Positions 38,031 to 46,059 of a DNA stretch of 64,000 nucleotides are shown one piece after another; position 1 is the first letter of the stretch; the number at the start of each line of letters is the position of its first letter. This DNA comes from Paenibacillus maysiensis (lineage in GTDB: Bacteria > Bacillota > Bacilli > Paenibacillales > Paenibacillaceae). The DNA is taken from assembly GCF_000520815.1 (NCBI RefSeq), contig NZ_ASRY01000025.1, positions 33,580 through 97,579 on the forward strand. The letters run 5' to 3'. The notes under the pieces are model-generated. The model worked only from the letters and a program-made list of their open reading frames with translations, was not told the origin of the DNA and did no database searches. The position numbers and the translations under genes are program-made.

Positions 38031-39199
38031 TTTTATCATGAGTCCTCCTCGAAAATGGAAAAATTATACTTCCTATATTAACCTATCCGAAGGAGAAAAA
38101 TAAACAAGAAAAATTGGCTGAATGTGTAATTGCTATAATTATAAAACCCAGAATCCGGGCCGAGTGCTAGGAGCGATTAAAGAACAAAGTCTTCCAGAGG
38201 CAAGTACTTGGTCTTGCTATGAATAAAATGGTTTTGAAAAATACTCTAATGGTGAATTTTCGTATGGACATCATACCCAAAATGTTGTAACACATTGAGT
38301 ACAAAATAAATTTGTAAGTTAAAGATAAACATGTCTTAAAGAAATGACCTACTAATGACATTTTTTCATACAGCATTTTATCTAGACCATGTTCTTAATC
38401 TTTCCGCATGGAACTGAGTTCTTTCCTTAGGTCAGAAAAAAACCTGGTTCCTGATAGAAAAAATCGTTATTTAAGCGAAGTCTTATTATTAATGTGCTTT
38501 TATCTCGTCACGTTGAGTTCCACTTGAAACTATTTAGATAACTATCTAATCCGAAATGACACAATTTTCTTGTCCTTTTCGGCAATGGAACAAGAAACGG
38601 GTTCCTTAAAACAAAAAAAGCCGCTATAATAGCGACTTGAATGGAACAATGTTCTTGTCCCTTGACAAGTAAAAATTATTTTTTCTGAATCGATCCGTGT
38701 TAATCCCCTGTTCTCGCTTTATACTCAAGTCGTGCCGCTAGACCCAAAATATGAACAGTTCATGTATTCACCAGTTTGTTTATTCTTTTGCCTTAAGTCT
38801 CGATATTTTGGTATTTTCAGTCTCAAGACTCCTATTGCTAGGCATGTTTATAGTATAGGTGATTTAAGTAATGTCCTCAATTGGAGATAGTAATAATATC
38901 TATTCTCCACCTTCTCTCAAATTTTCTATCAGTATATCTTTTTTAAAATACCACACAACAAAAGTCTTCTCCTACCACTCATTCATATCCATTTAATTTA
39001 ACTACGTCTAACTTGAGTTATACGTAATTAAATTAATGAAACAGGCAAGTTCTCCGATGTTTGACGATCAATCTCAGTCTCAAGTCAATCAGATCGATCT
39101 GCCATTCCCAATCGCTGACAGGCAGATACGGATTCTTCACGCCACCCATCGTGTTACCGCTAACTGTCTCCAAGCCCTCACTATCCGCGCATCTGTTAT
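38031..39199. other. Long AT-rich stretch without a supported gene
   Basis: No reading frame of more than 69 codons with homology is seen. The part between 38390 and 38670 has several inverted GGAAC/GTTCC pairs (38410, 38585-38603, 38642-38651) and two hairpins. One is a stem AAGCCGCTA/TAGCGACTT at 38619-38638, facing a run of T on the minus strand. The other is CTTGTC/GACAAG at 38654-38669, followed by an AT-rich tract. The function is unknown; decayed DNA or an RNA gene is possible. Confidence 0.4.
39003..39030. repeat. Near-palindromic site, copy 1
   Basis: ACGTCTAACTTGAGTTATACGT (in two arms ACGTCTAAC and GTTATACGT around TTGA) is a palindrome with one mismatch, followed by AATTA. A close relative lies at 63332-63356 in the same orientation, matching at about 20 of 25 positions. 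The form resembles a recombinase crossover site. Confidence 0.4.
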
Positions 39200-39204
39200 G
39201 GTTA

Positions 39205-39430
39205 CTTTAGCGAGTTGATTAAGACCATCATATTGTAGGTCCTTACTTCCTTCTGTAAAGGTAACTAGACTGTCTTCATCAGTGGACTCAATGTTTCCAT
39301 TAGCATCGTAACATAGGTTTTATTGCCCAGAGTGCCCTTTTCCATTCGAAGACGACTCAGTTGATCATATTGAAATTATGTTCTTCAGAGATACGAGTCA
39401 GGATCTGTTCTATCTCCTAATATCCAGTGA
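39205..39430 (-). pseudogene. Rhs/YD-repeat protein remnant
   Basis: Minus-strand frames read FQYDQLSRLRMEKGTLGNKT, and after a frameshift YDANGNIESTDEDSL and LQYDGLNQLAKVT. These are tyrosine-aspartate repeat units of Rhs/WapA-type secreted toxin or surface proteins. No other part remains nearby, although another Rhs piece lies at 45.6-46 kb. Confidence 0.7.
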
Positions 39431-39519
39431 GATTTGCCGCTCTGAAGTCAACATGATAAAACGATAACTTGCCTAACGAATTGTTAATATTAATTAATTA
39501 TGAAAATATTTTAACGCAG

Positions 39520-39561
39520 AAAACCCTCATAACCATGGATAATTGTGTCCATAGTTATGAG
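39520..39561 (-). terminator. Terminator after the alpha/beta-hydrolase operon
   Basis: CTCATAACCATGGA (39526-39539) pairs with TCCATAGTTATGAG (39548-39561) with one bulge. On the minus strand it is followed by GGGTTTTC, downstream of the hydrolase stop codon. Confidence 0.6.
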
Positions 39562-39598
39562 AGTACCTGTCGTAACTCAAAGCTTTCTTTTCACCATG

Positions 39599-40495
39599 CT
39601 ATCCTTTGCGTCGGGCTGTCCGTACGATTCCATCAACAACAGTTTCAAACAACTGTGCCGGCAGATCATGTCCCATGCCTTCAAGTAACATGAATTCTGC
39701 ACCAGAGATGGCATGAGCCGTGTCTTTTCCGCATGCTGGGACAAACATAGGGTCGTCCACCCCATGGATTACTAATGATGGAACATTTACTTTTGCCAGT
39801 TGAGGACGACGGTCTCCAGAAACAGCAATAGCTGCAATTTGCCGCCCAACACTCCCTGGATCATAAGCTCGCTGAACCTCTTCTCGAATAATTGAATGAT
39901 ATTCGTTCTCTTCAAATGGATAACCTGTACCGGCAATACGTCTGGCAAAAGCTACACTATGAGCTAAGTACCCTGCTTCATCCTCCATTGGGTTCGGTGC
40001 TGGCCGAGTCATTAACGCCATTACATCAGGCGATGTTGGTGGAAGTTTGGGATTTCCTGTTGTTGACATGATGGAAGTAAGAGATAAAACACGCTCCGGA
40101 TATCGGCTGGCAACAAGCTGAGCAATCATGCCGCCCATCGAGCGTCCAACGACATGTGCCTTTTTTATTCCAAGGGCATCTAGCAGTCCAATCGTATCAT
40201 CAGACATATCATTGAGCGTGTATGGAATATCCGGGCGCTGTCCCGACATCAGAGTTTTTGCGAGTGCTTCAAAATCCAACGTAGCGTAATGGTTAAAGTG
40301 TGTGGATAGGCCGGTATCACGATTGTCAAAGCGAATGACTCGAAATCCGCGCGCCGCCAACATCTCACAAAATGGAACGGTCCAACGGATCATTTGGGTT
40401 CCAAGCCCGGCAATCAGAAGAATGGTTTCGTCCGTATCGTTGCCATAGCTATCATAGGCGAGATCAATACCGTTTACTTTTATTAACATATTCAT
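39599..40495 (-). CDS. Alpha/beta-fold hydrolase
   Basis: The 298-residue enzyme shows the fold's landmarks: ILLIAGLGTQMIRW (oxyanion region near residue 24), FDNRDTGLSTHF near 57, VVGRSMGGMIAQLVAS with the nucleophile serine in GRSMGG near residue 111, VPSLVIHGVDDPMF with the acid aspartate, and EGMGHDLP with the catalytic histidine. It resembles esterases related to aclacinomycin methylesterase (RdmC-like). The start is the ATG at 40495 behind AAGGAG. It follows a DUF1330-type gene by 19 bases, so the two are cotranscribed. The substrate is unknown. Confidence 0.92.
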   Translation of the reverse strand: MNMLIKVNGIDLAYDSYGNDTDETILLIAGLGTQMIRWTVPFCEMLAARGFRVIRFDNRDTGLSTHFNHYATLDFEALAKTLMSGQRPDIPYTLNDMSDDTIGLLDALGIKKAHVVGRSMGGMIAQLVASRYPERVLSLTSIMSTTGNPKLPPTSPDVMALMTRPAPNPMEDEAGYLAHSVAFARRIAGTGYPFEENEYHSIIREEVQRAYDPGSVGRQIAAIAVSGDRRPQLAKVNVPSLVIHGVDDPMFVPACGKDTAHAISGAEFMLLEGMGHDLPAQLFETVVDGIVRTARRKG

Positions 40496-40514
40496 TGTGA
40501 TGTTCTCCTTAAAT

Positions 40515-40946
40515 TCAATATTTCGGTAACTCTGTGATGGGCAATAGTCGAGAATCTTCAATGGCGGCAGTTCGATGTCCAATCCCTTCCAAGTAAGATA
40601 TATGATTCGAAAAGGCCAGGAACGACTCTATGCTGCTCTGACGAACCAACATGACAAAATCCCAATGTTCAGCTTCAGGACCAATCAGATATTCTCCGCC
40701 TTTGCCCATAAAAACAATCTCGCCCCCACTCTCTTGTAGGAACGGGAGCGTGTGTTGAATATAACGCTGGAAAGCTTCTGCTCCGCTAATGGGTTGGTTA
40801 GGGGCTAAGTCAGGGTGAGATGTATAGTCTGCGGTTTCACGAAAACGCAGCAGATTTAACATGAATATAGTGCCTTCGATGTTTCGCCGCACAAGTTTCA
40901 TGCCGCTGTTTTGAGTCGGTTCAATGTAACGAGTTGATTCAGTCAC
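40515..40946 (-). CDS. DUF1330-like dimeric alpha/beta-barrel protein
   Basis: The 143-residue protein has IFMLNLLRFRE near residue 27, AFQRYIQHTLPFLQESGGEI near 58, WDFVMLVRQSSIESFLAFSN and HRTAAIEDSRLLPI, as in DUF1330 ferredoxin-like proteins. Members are small enzymes or binding proteins of unknown role. The start is a GTG with GGAAG nearby; an internal methionine at residue 16 lacks an RBS. It is upstream of and coupled to the hydrolase gene. Confidence 0.8.
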   Translation of the reverse strand: MTESTRYIEPTQNSGMKLVRRNIEGTIFMLNLLRFRETADYTSHPDLAPNQPISGAEAFQRYIQHTLPFLQESGGEIVFMGKGGEYLIGPEAEHWDFVMLVRQSSIESFLAFSNHISYLEGIGHRTAAIEDSRLLPITELPKY

Positions 40947-41003
40947 CTTCCATACCCCACTTTCCTTCTTTATCTGCTGTTGTGCACATCGTTTAAGTGG
41001 TTA

Positions 41004-41615
41004 TTAACTCTCTTCCTGTATGAATGCACCCTTGGCTAAAGTCTTAATATAGTCTCTGATATCAGGTGTCCAATCATCAATCAATCCATAAAAGAGATCC
41101 TCATTCCCGGCATACAGTGCTCTCAAAGCCTCCTCATACTGAGGGAAATCGCCCGCAATTGCCGTCATAAAATGATAACTTGCTTCTTGTGCGGCGCGAA
41201 CTTTACTTTCGTTCTCTCCCAAACGGCGAGCTTCATCAATCAGTTTTCGCAGCGTTACGGAGGCTCCTCCGGGTTGAGCTTTAAGCCAGTCCCAATGTCG
41301 AGGAAGCAAAGTAACTTCACCGGACACCACTCCCAGCTTGGGACGGCCAACCCTGCGAGAGGGTTGTTCATTTTCTTTCGTATCCGGTATATGTCCAGCC
41401 TGGCTGTTTAACCGCTCAAGCACCTCAGCTGTGTTTCCACGAAAATCAATATCTAGTGGTTTACCCGTCAAATCGTCAAAAATAAGCAATTGTACGAACT
41501 TACTGTCCTCCAAGGTATCTTTTACGATTCCGACAACATAATGTAATGTGCCTTTGGCAAAACAATCTTTCTCTAAAAAAGCAGTACAGCTTATTTGAGC
41601 AGGTGAAGCCTGCAT
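41004..41615 (-). CDS. DUF2239-family protein
   Basis: The 203-residue protein contains CTAFLEKDCFAKGTL, LIFDDLTGKPLDIDFRG, the conserved RRVGRPKLGVVSGEVTLLPR and HWDWLKAQPGGASVTLRKL, then a helical end (EEALRALYAGNEDLFYGLID). That is the DUF2239 pattern. The middle (RVGRPKLG plus SVTLRKLIDEARR) looks like a nucleic-acid-binding ribbon-helix element, but the function is unknown. ATG at 41615 is fixed by AAGGAGG; a longer frame upstream crosses the promoter. The promoter carries twin TACCCGGGTA palindromes and a TATAAT box. Confidence 0.88.
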   Translation of the reverse strand: MQASPAQISCTAFLEKDCFAKGTLHYVVGIVKDTLEDSKFVQLLIFDDLTGKPLDIDFRGNTAEVLERLNSQAGHIPDTKENEQPSRRVGRPKLGVVSGEVTLLPRHWDWLKAQPGGASVTLRKLIDEARRLGENESKVRAAQEASYHFMTAIAGDFPQYEEALRALYAGNEDLFYGLIDDWTPDIRDYIKTLAKGAFIQEES

Positions 41616-41645
41616 GTTATACCTCCTTTTTCTTCCTTCCTCAAT

Positions 41646-41691
41646 CATTATACCCGGGTAAAAAGAAAAAAAAAACAATATTACCCGGGTA
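41646..41691 (-). promoter_or_regulatory. Promoter with twin palindromic operators of the DUF2239 gene
   Basis: Two identical 10-base palindromes, TACCCGGGTA, lie at 41651-41660 and 41682-41691. Their centres are 31 bases apart, about three helical turns, on one face of the DNA. On the minus strand the nearer copy runs into TATAAT (41646-41651), so a bound protein would cover the -10 region. A run of A (T on the coding strand) fills the space between them. Confidence 0.6.
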
Positions 41692-41986
41692 TTATTGATT
41701 TTACGTCCAGGTCTCAACATCACAAATTGATCGGAATAGTCTTTGCTGTAAAATCCTCGATATTCGCATTGACGTACGTACTCGCTCAGGTCATAACAAA
41801 AAAGCAGCCTGCTGGAGGCTGTTTTTAGGAATAAAATTTTTTTATAAACATGGATACTGAATCAGCAAAAGACTTGATGTCCGCTATATAACTCAACCTC
41901 AAGTTAAATCCGTACAATGGTGAATGGATTCGTTAATGATGAATCATCGTCTAACGCTTAGTAAAAGCAGGCAAGATCATGATGGA

Positions 41987-42290
41987 CTACAACTTATGAG
42001 CGAATTCGATTTCCCGATAGCAGCGAATATCCTCCTCCAAAAGTTCATCATACAGCCTATATTTTGACTGAATGATTTTTTTTCATGATTCGTTACCCGC
42101 AGATAGAGATGGTCCTGAGTATCGTAATACAGTATCAGTCCTTCCATTTGCTGCTGATGGTCCAGTGCGAATTCAAGGCACGTCTCGGCTTCGCACTCAA
42201 AAGCCTTCAGTTCTGCGGGCAACCATGCTTTGACTGTGTGTTGAACTGATCGATTCCATCCCATTCAAGCGTATGTAGCCAGGCCGCTGC
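41987..42290 (-). pseudogene. C-terminal fragment of a GH43 beta-xylosidase, copy 1
   Basis: The frame reads ETCLEFALDHQQQMEGLILY then YDTQDHLYLRVTNHE, the beta-sandwich (DUF1349-type) domain of GH43 xylosidases. After a frameshift it gives LYDELLEEDIRCYREIEFAH and a stop. The five-bladed catalytic domain is absent. A more decayed relative of the same stretch lies at 62.5-62.9 kb on the same strand. Confidence 0.7.
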
Positions 42291-42576
42291 CTATTGAGGT
42301 TTTAATTACAACGTTTTTTATATACCAAGGCTAATGATTAAGCCTCGCTCCTTTTTTTCTTTTCCAACTAAAATCCATCCTAGGACTCCAATGTTCCATA
42401 TGATGACGATAGCCTCCAGATTTCTCATATATCCAGCTCCTTTGTCGTGATGTACTATTACATAAGAGCAAGTATACGATCTCTAGTAAGAGGAGACTCA
42501 ACCCTTGTTTTGACCATAACTCAGGGTAGACCCTGAAAAGGGGCTTCTTTTCACCCTGAATGTACTGTTAAATTCA

Positions 42577-42981
42577 TCAATTTACGCTGTCGGCTTCATG
42601 TGAACTCTTAGTATAAGGAGAGTCATACTGAACTCGCGCCTCTACAACTTGAGTGTAATGTTCTCTTCCCCACTGCCTTAACTCTTTCATCGGCTGAAGC
42701 AAGGTTTCCCCTAATCTTGTTAGTGAATACTCGACAATTAAAGGTACTGTAGGAGTAATGTGTCGCTGAACCAAACCATCACGTTCCAGCTTGCGTACCG
42801 TCTGGGTAAGCATTTTTTTTGATATCCCCTCAACCCTCCGTAGCATTTCTCCATATCTGATTTTACCGTTTTCCATGGCATATATAACAAGTGCAGTCCA
42901 TTTGCTAGAGATGATGTCAAGAACTTTGCTATAGCCGCAATTGGATAACGAAATATCAGATCGTTTAGTTGTATGTGCCAA
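42577..42981 (-). CDS. HxlR-family winged-helix regulator
   Basis: The 134-residue protein starts at TTG behind AGGAGGGG. It has the HxlR pattern: Cys15 in SNCGYSKVLDIISSKWTALV, IRYGEMLRRVEGISKKMLTQ (recognition region) and RKLERDGLVQRHITPTVPLI followed by VEYSLTRLGETLL. The N-terminal cysteine is a redox or electrophile sensor in related regulators. It is divergent from the lactonase gene across 220 bases that contain the palindrome CACTTTAAAGTG. Local control of that gene and itself is inferred. Confidence 0.92.
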   Translation of the reverse strand: MAHTTKRSDISLSNCGYSKVLDIISSKWTALVIYAMENGKIRYGEMLRRVEGISKKMLTQTVRKLERDGLVQRHITPTVPLIVEYSLTRLGETLLQPMKELRQWGREHYTQVVEARVQYDSPYTKSSHEADSVN

Positions 42982-43017
42982 ACCGTTCCCCTCCTATGCA
43001 CTATGAAGTTCTCAGGA

Positions 43018-43029
43018 CACTTTAAAGTG
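43018..43029. promoter_or_regulatory. Palindrome in the HxlR-lactonase intergenic region
   Basis: CACTTTAAAGTG is a perfect 12-base palindrome, 37 bases upstream of the HxlR start codon, suited to binding of the HxlR dimer. CTACTT, resembling part of known HxlR sites, lies directly beside it. Confidence 0.45.
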
Positions 43030-43202
43030 CCTACTTATATCATTTTAATTTTTGTATTAATGTATGTCTATACCAGTACTGAGCAGTTTGAGCTAGATTT
43101 GTCGTAGCATAGCCAACTGCAGGTAAATCCGGATGTTCCAAAAAGATTTGCTCCCGAAAGGGGTTGCCTTGTACTGAATTCCTTCGAAGGTAGGTAAATA
43201 AC

Positions 43203-44051
43203 ATGACAAATATTATTAAAATGCGTCCGAAGCTATATGTATTGGATAATGGTCGAATGAGCATGGATAAAAATTGGATCATCTCCATGCATAATCCAGC
43301 AACAATTAATAATCCGAATGCCCAGACACAATTTGTTGAATTTCCAATCTATACGGTATTGATTGATCATCCTGAGGGGAAAATTTTGTTTGATACAGCC
43401 TGCAACCCAAACTCCATGGGTGCTCAAGGGCGCTGGGCACAGTCGACCCAACTGTCGTCTCCATGGGTAGCAAGTGAGGAATGTTACCTGCATAACCGGC
43501 TTGAGCAGCTTAAGGTTAGACCCGAGGAAATCAAGTATGTCGTTGTCTCCCACTTGCATCTGGACCATGCAGGATGCCTCGAATTGTTCACGAATTCGAC
43601 CATTATCGTCCATGAGGATGAGTTTAACGGAGCACTGCAGACCTACGCCCGCAATGAAAAAGAAGGAGCCTATGTGTGGGCTGATATTGATGCATGGATC
43701 AAAAACCAGCTGCAATGGAAAACGATCAAACCGGGAGAAGACAATCTGGATCTGGTGGATGGTATCAAAATCTTGAATTTCGGAAGCGGTCATGCATGGG
43801 GGATGTTAGGTCTCCAGATCGAAATGCCAGAAACCGGCGGAATCATTCTAGCTTCCGATGCCATCTACACTGCGGAAAGTTTTGGTCCTCCGGTCAAGCC
43901 ACCCGGTGTAATCTATGATTTGATCGGCTACCGTAACACAGTGGAGAAAATTCGTACTTTGGCTGCTCGCACGAATTCCCAAGTGTGGTTCGGGCATGAT
44001 GCGCATCAATTCAGAAGCTTGAGAAAATCCACTGAAGGATATTATGAATAA
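43203..44051 (+). CDS. Metallo-beta-lactamase-fold N-acyl homoserine lactonase family protein
   Basis: The 282-residue enzyme has the zinc motif SHLHLDHAG with His117, His119, Asp121 and His122. Also present are VLIDHPEGKILFDTACNPN near 52-70, ILASDAIYTAE with the bridging aspartate, and WFGHDAHQF with the last histidine. The arrangement is that of AiiA/AhlS-type lactonases, which open the ring of quorum-sensing lactones, though other lactones or esters are possible. No signal peptide. It is transcribed away from the HxlR gene. Confidence 0.9.
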   Translation: MTNIIKMRPKLYVLDNGRMSMDKNWIISMHNPATINNPNAQTQFVEFPIYTVLIDHPEGKILFDTACNPNSMGAQGRWAQSTQLSSPWVASEECYLHNRLEQLKVRPEEIKYVVVSHLHLDHAGCLELFTNSTIIVHEDEFNGALQTYARNEKEGAYVWADIDAWIKNQLQWKTIKPGEDNLDLVDGIKILNFGSGHAWGMLGLQIEMPETGGIILASDAIYTAESFGPPVKPPGVIYDLIGYRNTVEKIRTLAARTNSQVWFGHDAHQFRSLRKSTEGYYE

Positions 44052-44134
44052 CTCAACTTGGAAACGACTAATATATGGATGTTCAATGATGATGGGTTCC
44101 CGATGAAATTCATTTAACTTCACTCCTCCTTTCA

Positions 44135-44535
44135 CCCAACAGGTCTACTGATCAGTCAGCATATCCTTCCGGCATGATTGGCAGCACAGGAGACTTTCTT
44201 AAACTGCTGTAGCTTTGCGGTAAGGAGGAGATCCGATTCTGCCAAGGGCTATTGTCACAGAAATGACAACCAATCAAATTGGGAACCTTGCGATGCCGTA
44301 TTGGCCGGAGAGAGGTTTTGACTTGGTTTCACACTGCCAAAAGACCCAGAACAATACATCTGAATCGCCGAGAACGTGGTAGATGGGCGGTACTATGATC
44401 ACTCCTAGTTGGTTAGTCCGAGTGAGGAGCTTAGTGTTGTAGCGTTCACAATACGGCGCTTGAAGGAATGTCCGGCAGGTTTACAACGGAGCAGTGCGAA
44501 TCTGTCTACAAAGGTATTCGAGGAGTAAAGTAAGG
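44135..44535 (+). pseudogene. Class C beta-lactamase-like serine hydrolase remnant
   Basis: Across several frames the plus strand reads GMIGSTGDFLKLL, DPILPRAIVTEMTTNQIGNL, AMPYWPGERF, LGFTLPKDPEQY, YYDHSWLV-like, PSEELSVVAFT, and finally GMSGRFTT and ESVYKGIRG. This is the C-terminal part of penicillin-binding-protein-like esterases (EstB/AmpC fold). At least four frameshifts and several stops are present, and the N-terminal SXXK part is gone. Confidence 0.6.
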
Positions 44536-44582
44536 ACTAAGAATGTTTAAACAAATATTTGTATTATGAGATACTAAATGTA

Positions 44583-44635
44583 TGCCGCAATCTAAGATAT
44601 TATTTTTTCCAGTCCAAGACTGCGGCGGGTTTTAA
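44583..44635 (+). terminator. Possible terminator with long loop
   Basis: GCCGCA and TGCGGC pair across a 35-base AT-rich loop, followed by GGGTTTTAAATT, between the serine-hydrolase remnant and the convergent DinB gene. Confidence 0.35.
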
Positions 44636-44702
44636 ATTGAAGTGATCCTTCAAGCGAATTGTTGGAAAACACCAAAAACTCCTCTGGCTTATCGAGAAGA
44701 AA

Positions 44703-45251
44703 TCAACTCCTTTTTAAAATGCCCAAATATGCACTCCAGGATCCAACATCGGTCCTGTATCTCTCCGCCATGACCCTAACGATTTGCGCCATATGCGTAA
44801 AATCATGAACGACCCACGCAGAGAGCAGCTCCCTCAACTTAACGATGCCGAATTCCGGATGTAGGCCGGTTTTTTCCAGATGGGAAGCTGGATTAAGAAT
44901 CTCCCTTAGCTTGGAGAGATTCTTCATTCTGATGCTGCTAAACTCTTGCAGGGCCTCTTCAACGGTTCTTTCAGAAATTTCCTTCAAGTGGGAGAAACGG
45001 TCGAATGCAGGAAACAGATTATTTTCCCCTTCCAGTAAACTGGATTCCACTCGCGGAATCCAGTTATGCTTCTCCGCTTCAATGAAATGTTCAACCATTT
45101 CGTGTGCATTCCAGGTTCCTTCACCTTCATTGCTTTGTAGCCATCCTTCAGACAGACCAGATAAGAAACGCTCCAGAGTTTGCGGCGTGCGCTCCAAAAT
45201 TTCAATAGCTTCATTCAAATGAAAATTAATTTTAATACTCCTCTCTTTCAT
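44703..45251 (-). CDS. DinB-family protein
   Basis: The 182-residue four-helix protein has the DinB pattern of metal-binding histidines: [20 protein letters not shown] near residues 46-65 and [20 protein letters not shown] near 143-162. The three histidines bind a metal in this fold. Members include thiol-dependent S-transferases related to bacillithiol and proteins of unknown role. It stands alone on the minus strand. Confidence 0.88.
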   Translation of the reverse strand: MKERSIKINFHLNEAIEILERTPQTLERFLSGLSEGWLQSNEGEGTWNAHEMVEHFIEAEKHNWIPRVESSLLEGENNLFPAFDRFSHLKEISERTVEEALQEFSSIRMKNLSKLREILNPASHLEKTGLHPEFGIVKLRELLSAWVVHDFTHMAQIVRVMAERYRTDVGSWSAYLGILKRS

Positions 45252-45310
45252 AAATAATACATTCGATGATTTCTTGCTGCTCCATATACCTTTTATACTT
45301 TACTGAAGTC

Positions 45311-46030
45311 TCAAATGAATCTTGCAAAACAGGTGTATGGAGCCCTCATAGGGATTTTAGGAAACCATGTAGTTTTCCACCTTTTTACCTGTTTTTCCGA
45401 CAAGTAAGGCCGATAAATCATGTCCACGCCAAGAATATCTGATCCATACGAATGGATTTTTGTAGCCGTCTGATTGAATTGATGTTCTAATTTTTCTTGC
45501 AAATCTTGCTCTATAATGGCATTGGATTTCCCTTCGGGACTCTCTGTAATCAGAACATTCAGTTTAATAAGCGTATGAAGGGTTGGACCCCGCTCACTCC
45601 AAGCAGTAGTTACACCCAACACGTCAACAGCGCTTGTGATACTACCATAGTCGTTATAAGTCTGTGATGTATTAACCACATACTTATTGGTATTTCCTGA
45701 TTCTTCCTTGGTTACCTTTGTTGCACTAGGTGATGTCCAGCGCCTTGGTTCGTCATACGTGTAGTCAGTCGTATGGGTATAGGTTTTTCCACCATAAGAA
45801 AAAGTTGTTACAATACTTATGTTGTAGAATACAGCTGGTGTATTCTCATCAATAAAATCTTTCTTATTTGTGAGCGTGGATTGAGTCAAACCATCGTAAA
45901 CCCCGACAGAGAATGAGATATCTGTATCATAAGAACTTCCAATATCACTTGTTGGATAAGAGACGTCTTTATGGTTGTTACCTTTTGGGGTCGTATGAGA
46001 CCATTGAAAAGTCTTGCGATCCGGTTCCAA
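45311..46030 (-). pseudogene. Chimeric frame: Rhs-type segment fused to a Ger(x)C germination protein tail
   Basis: The first 150 codons (FSYGGKTYTHTTDYTYDEPR, VVNTSQTYNDYGSITSAVDV) are typical of Rhs/WapA-like secreted proteins rich in Tyr-Asp motifs. After TAWSERGPTLHT the sequence becomes IKLNVLITESPEGKSN, IIEQDLQEKLEHQFNQTATK and DILGVDMIYRPYLSEKQVKR, then WKTTWFPK. That is the C-terminal domain of Ger(x)C spore-germination lipoproteins, normally linked to GerA/GerB partners that are absent here. The join is in frame, so the frame stays open although neither parent is complete. No signal peptide or convincing RBS. It is probably deletion debris; expression is doubtful. Confidence 0.65.
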
Positions 46031-46059
46031 GCCGACGGTCCTTTCAGAAATAGGGGCAA

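Noticed and set aside
38167..38376. 69-codon minus-strand frame in the gene-poor region
   Set aside because: Very hydrophobic, Phe-rich random-type sequence without RBS.
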